Part shown: one piece after another, positions 5,155-5,158 of the stretch
Layout: each line of letters starts with the position of its first letter
How positions within the stretch are numbered: the first letter of the stretch is position 1
Assembly (NCBI GenBank): GCA_020850375.1
Contig: JADZET010000377.1
Coordinates: forward strand, 1 to 5,158
DNA from: Phycisphaeraceae bacterium
Lineage (GTDB): Bacteria > Planctomycetota > Phycisphaerae > Phycisphaerales > Phycisphaeraceae
Direction: 5' to 3'
DNA length: 5,158 nt
Notes under the pieces: model-generated
The model's input: only the letters and a program-made list of their open reading frames with translations
Told to the model about the DNA's origin: nothing
The model's database searches: none
Translations under genes and position numbers: made by a program

Positions 5155-5158
5155 TTCC

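Overview
The window is GC-rich bacterial DNA. It most likely comes from the chromosome of a Planctomycetota member (Phycisphaerae-like), although lineage cannot be proved without a search. Pointers are a PEP-CTERM-type surface protein, two exported lipoproteins, a bacterial-type IspG, and a strong excess of C over G on the + strand whichever strand is coding. I see no rRNA, tRNA, CRISPR array, transposase or phage gene. No gap between genes exceeds 300 bases.

Left part, + strand. Bases 2-346 are the C-terminal end of a secreted beta-propeller-like protein ending in a PEP-CTERM sorting tail. A perfect palindrome and a Rho-independent terminator follow it. An acetamidase/formamidase-family gene begins at 529 and ends at 1467.

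Middle, + strand. An alpha/beta hydrolase with a GHSEG nucleophile elbow (1640-2665) lies in a segment whose base composition and leucine codons differ sharply from both flanks. The edges fall near 1530 and 2700, and an 8-base direct repeat (GTGACAGG) lies close to each. The hydrolase looks like an acquired gene.

Right part, - strand, read right to left. First comes an Ala-rich, helical lipoprotein (5154-4618), then short tandem repeats, a second copy of the palindrome and a strong terminator (4507-4476). Next come an extended -10 promoter candidate, ispG of the MEP isoprenoid pathway (4396-3134), and, 11 bases after its stop, a small unrecognised lipoprotein (3122-2727) that is probably co-transcribed with ispG. 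The hydrolase and this lipoprotein gene converge on a 61-base gap.

The genes do not form one obvious pathway. Most are ordinary: isoprenoid synthesis, amide hydrolysis and envelope proteins. I did not find a convincing new defence or mobile system. The observations most worth checking are the attenuator-like set of mutually exclusive hairpins upstream of the amidase gene, the repeated palindrome found each time between a stop codon and a terminator, and the compositional island around the hydrolase.
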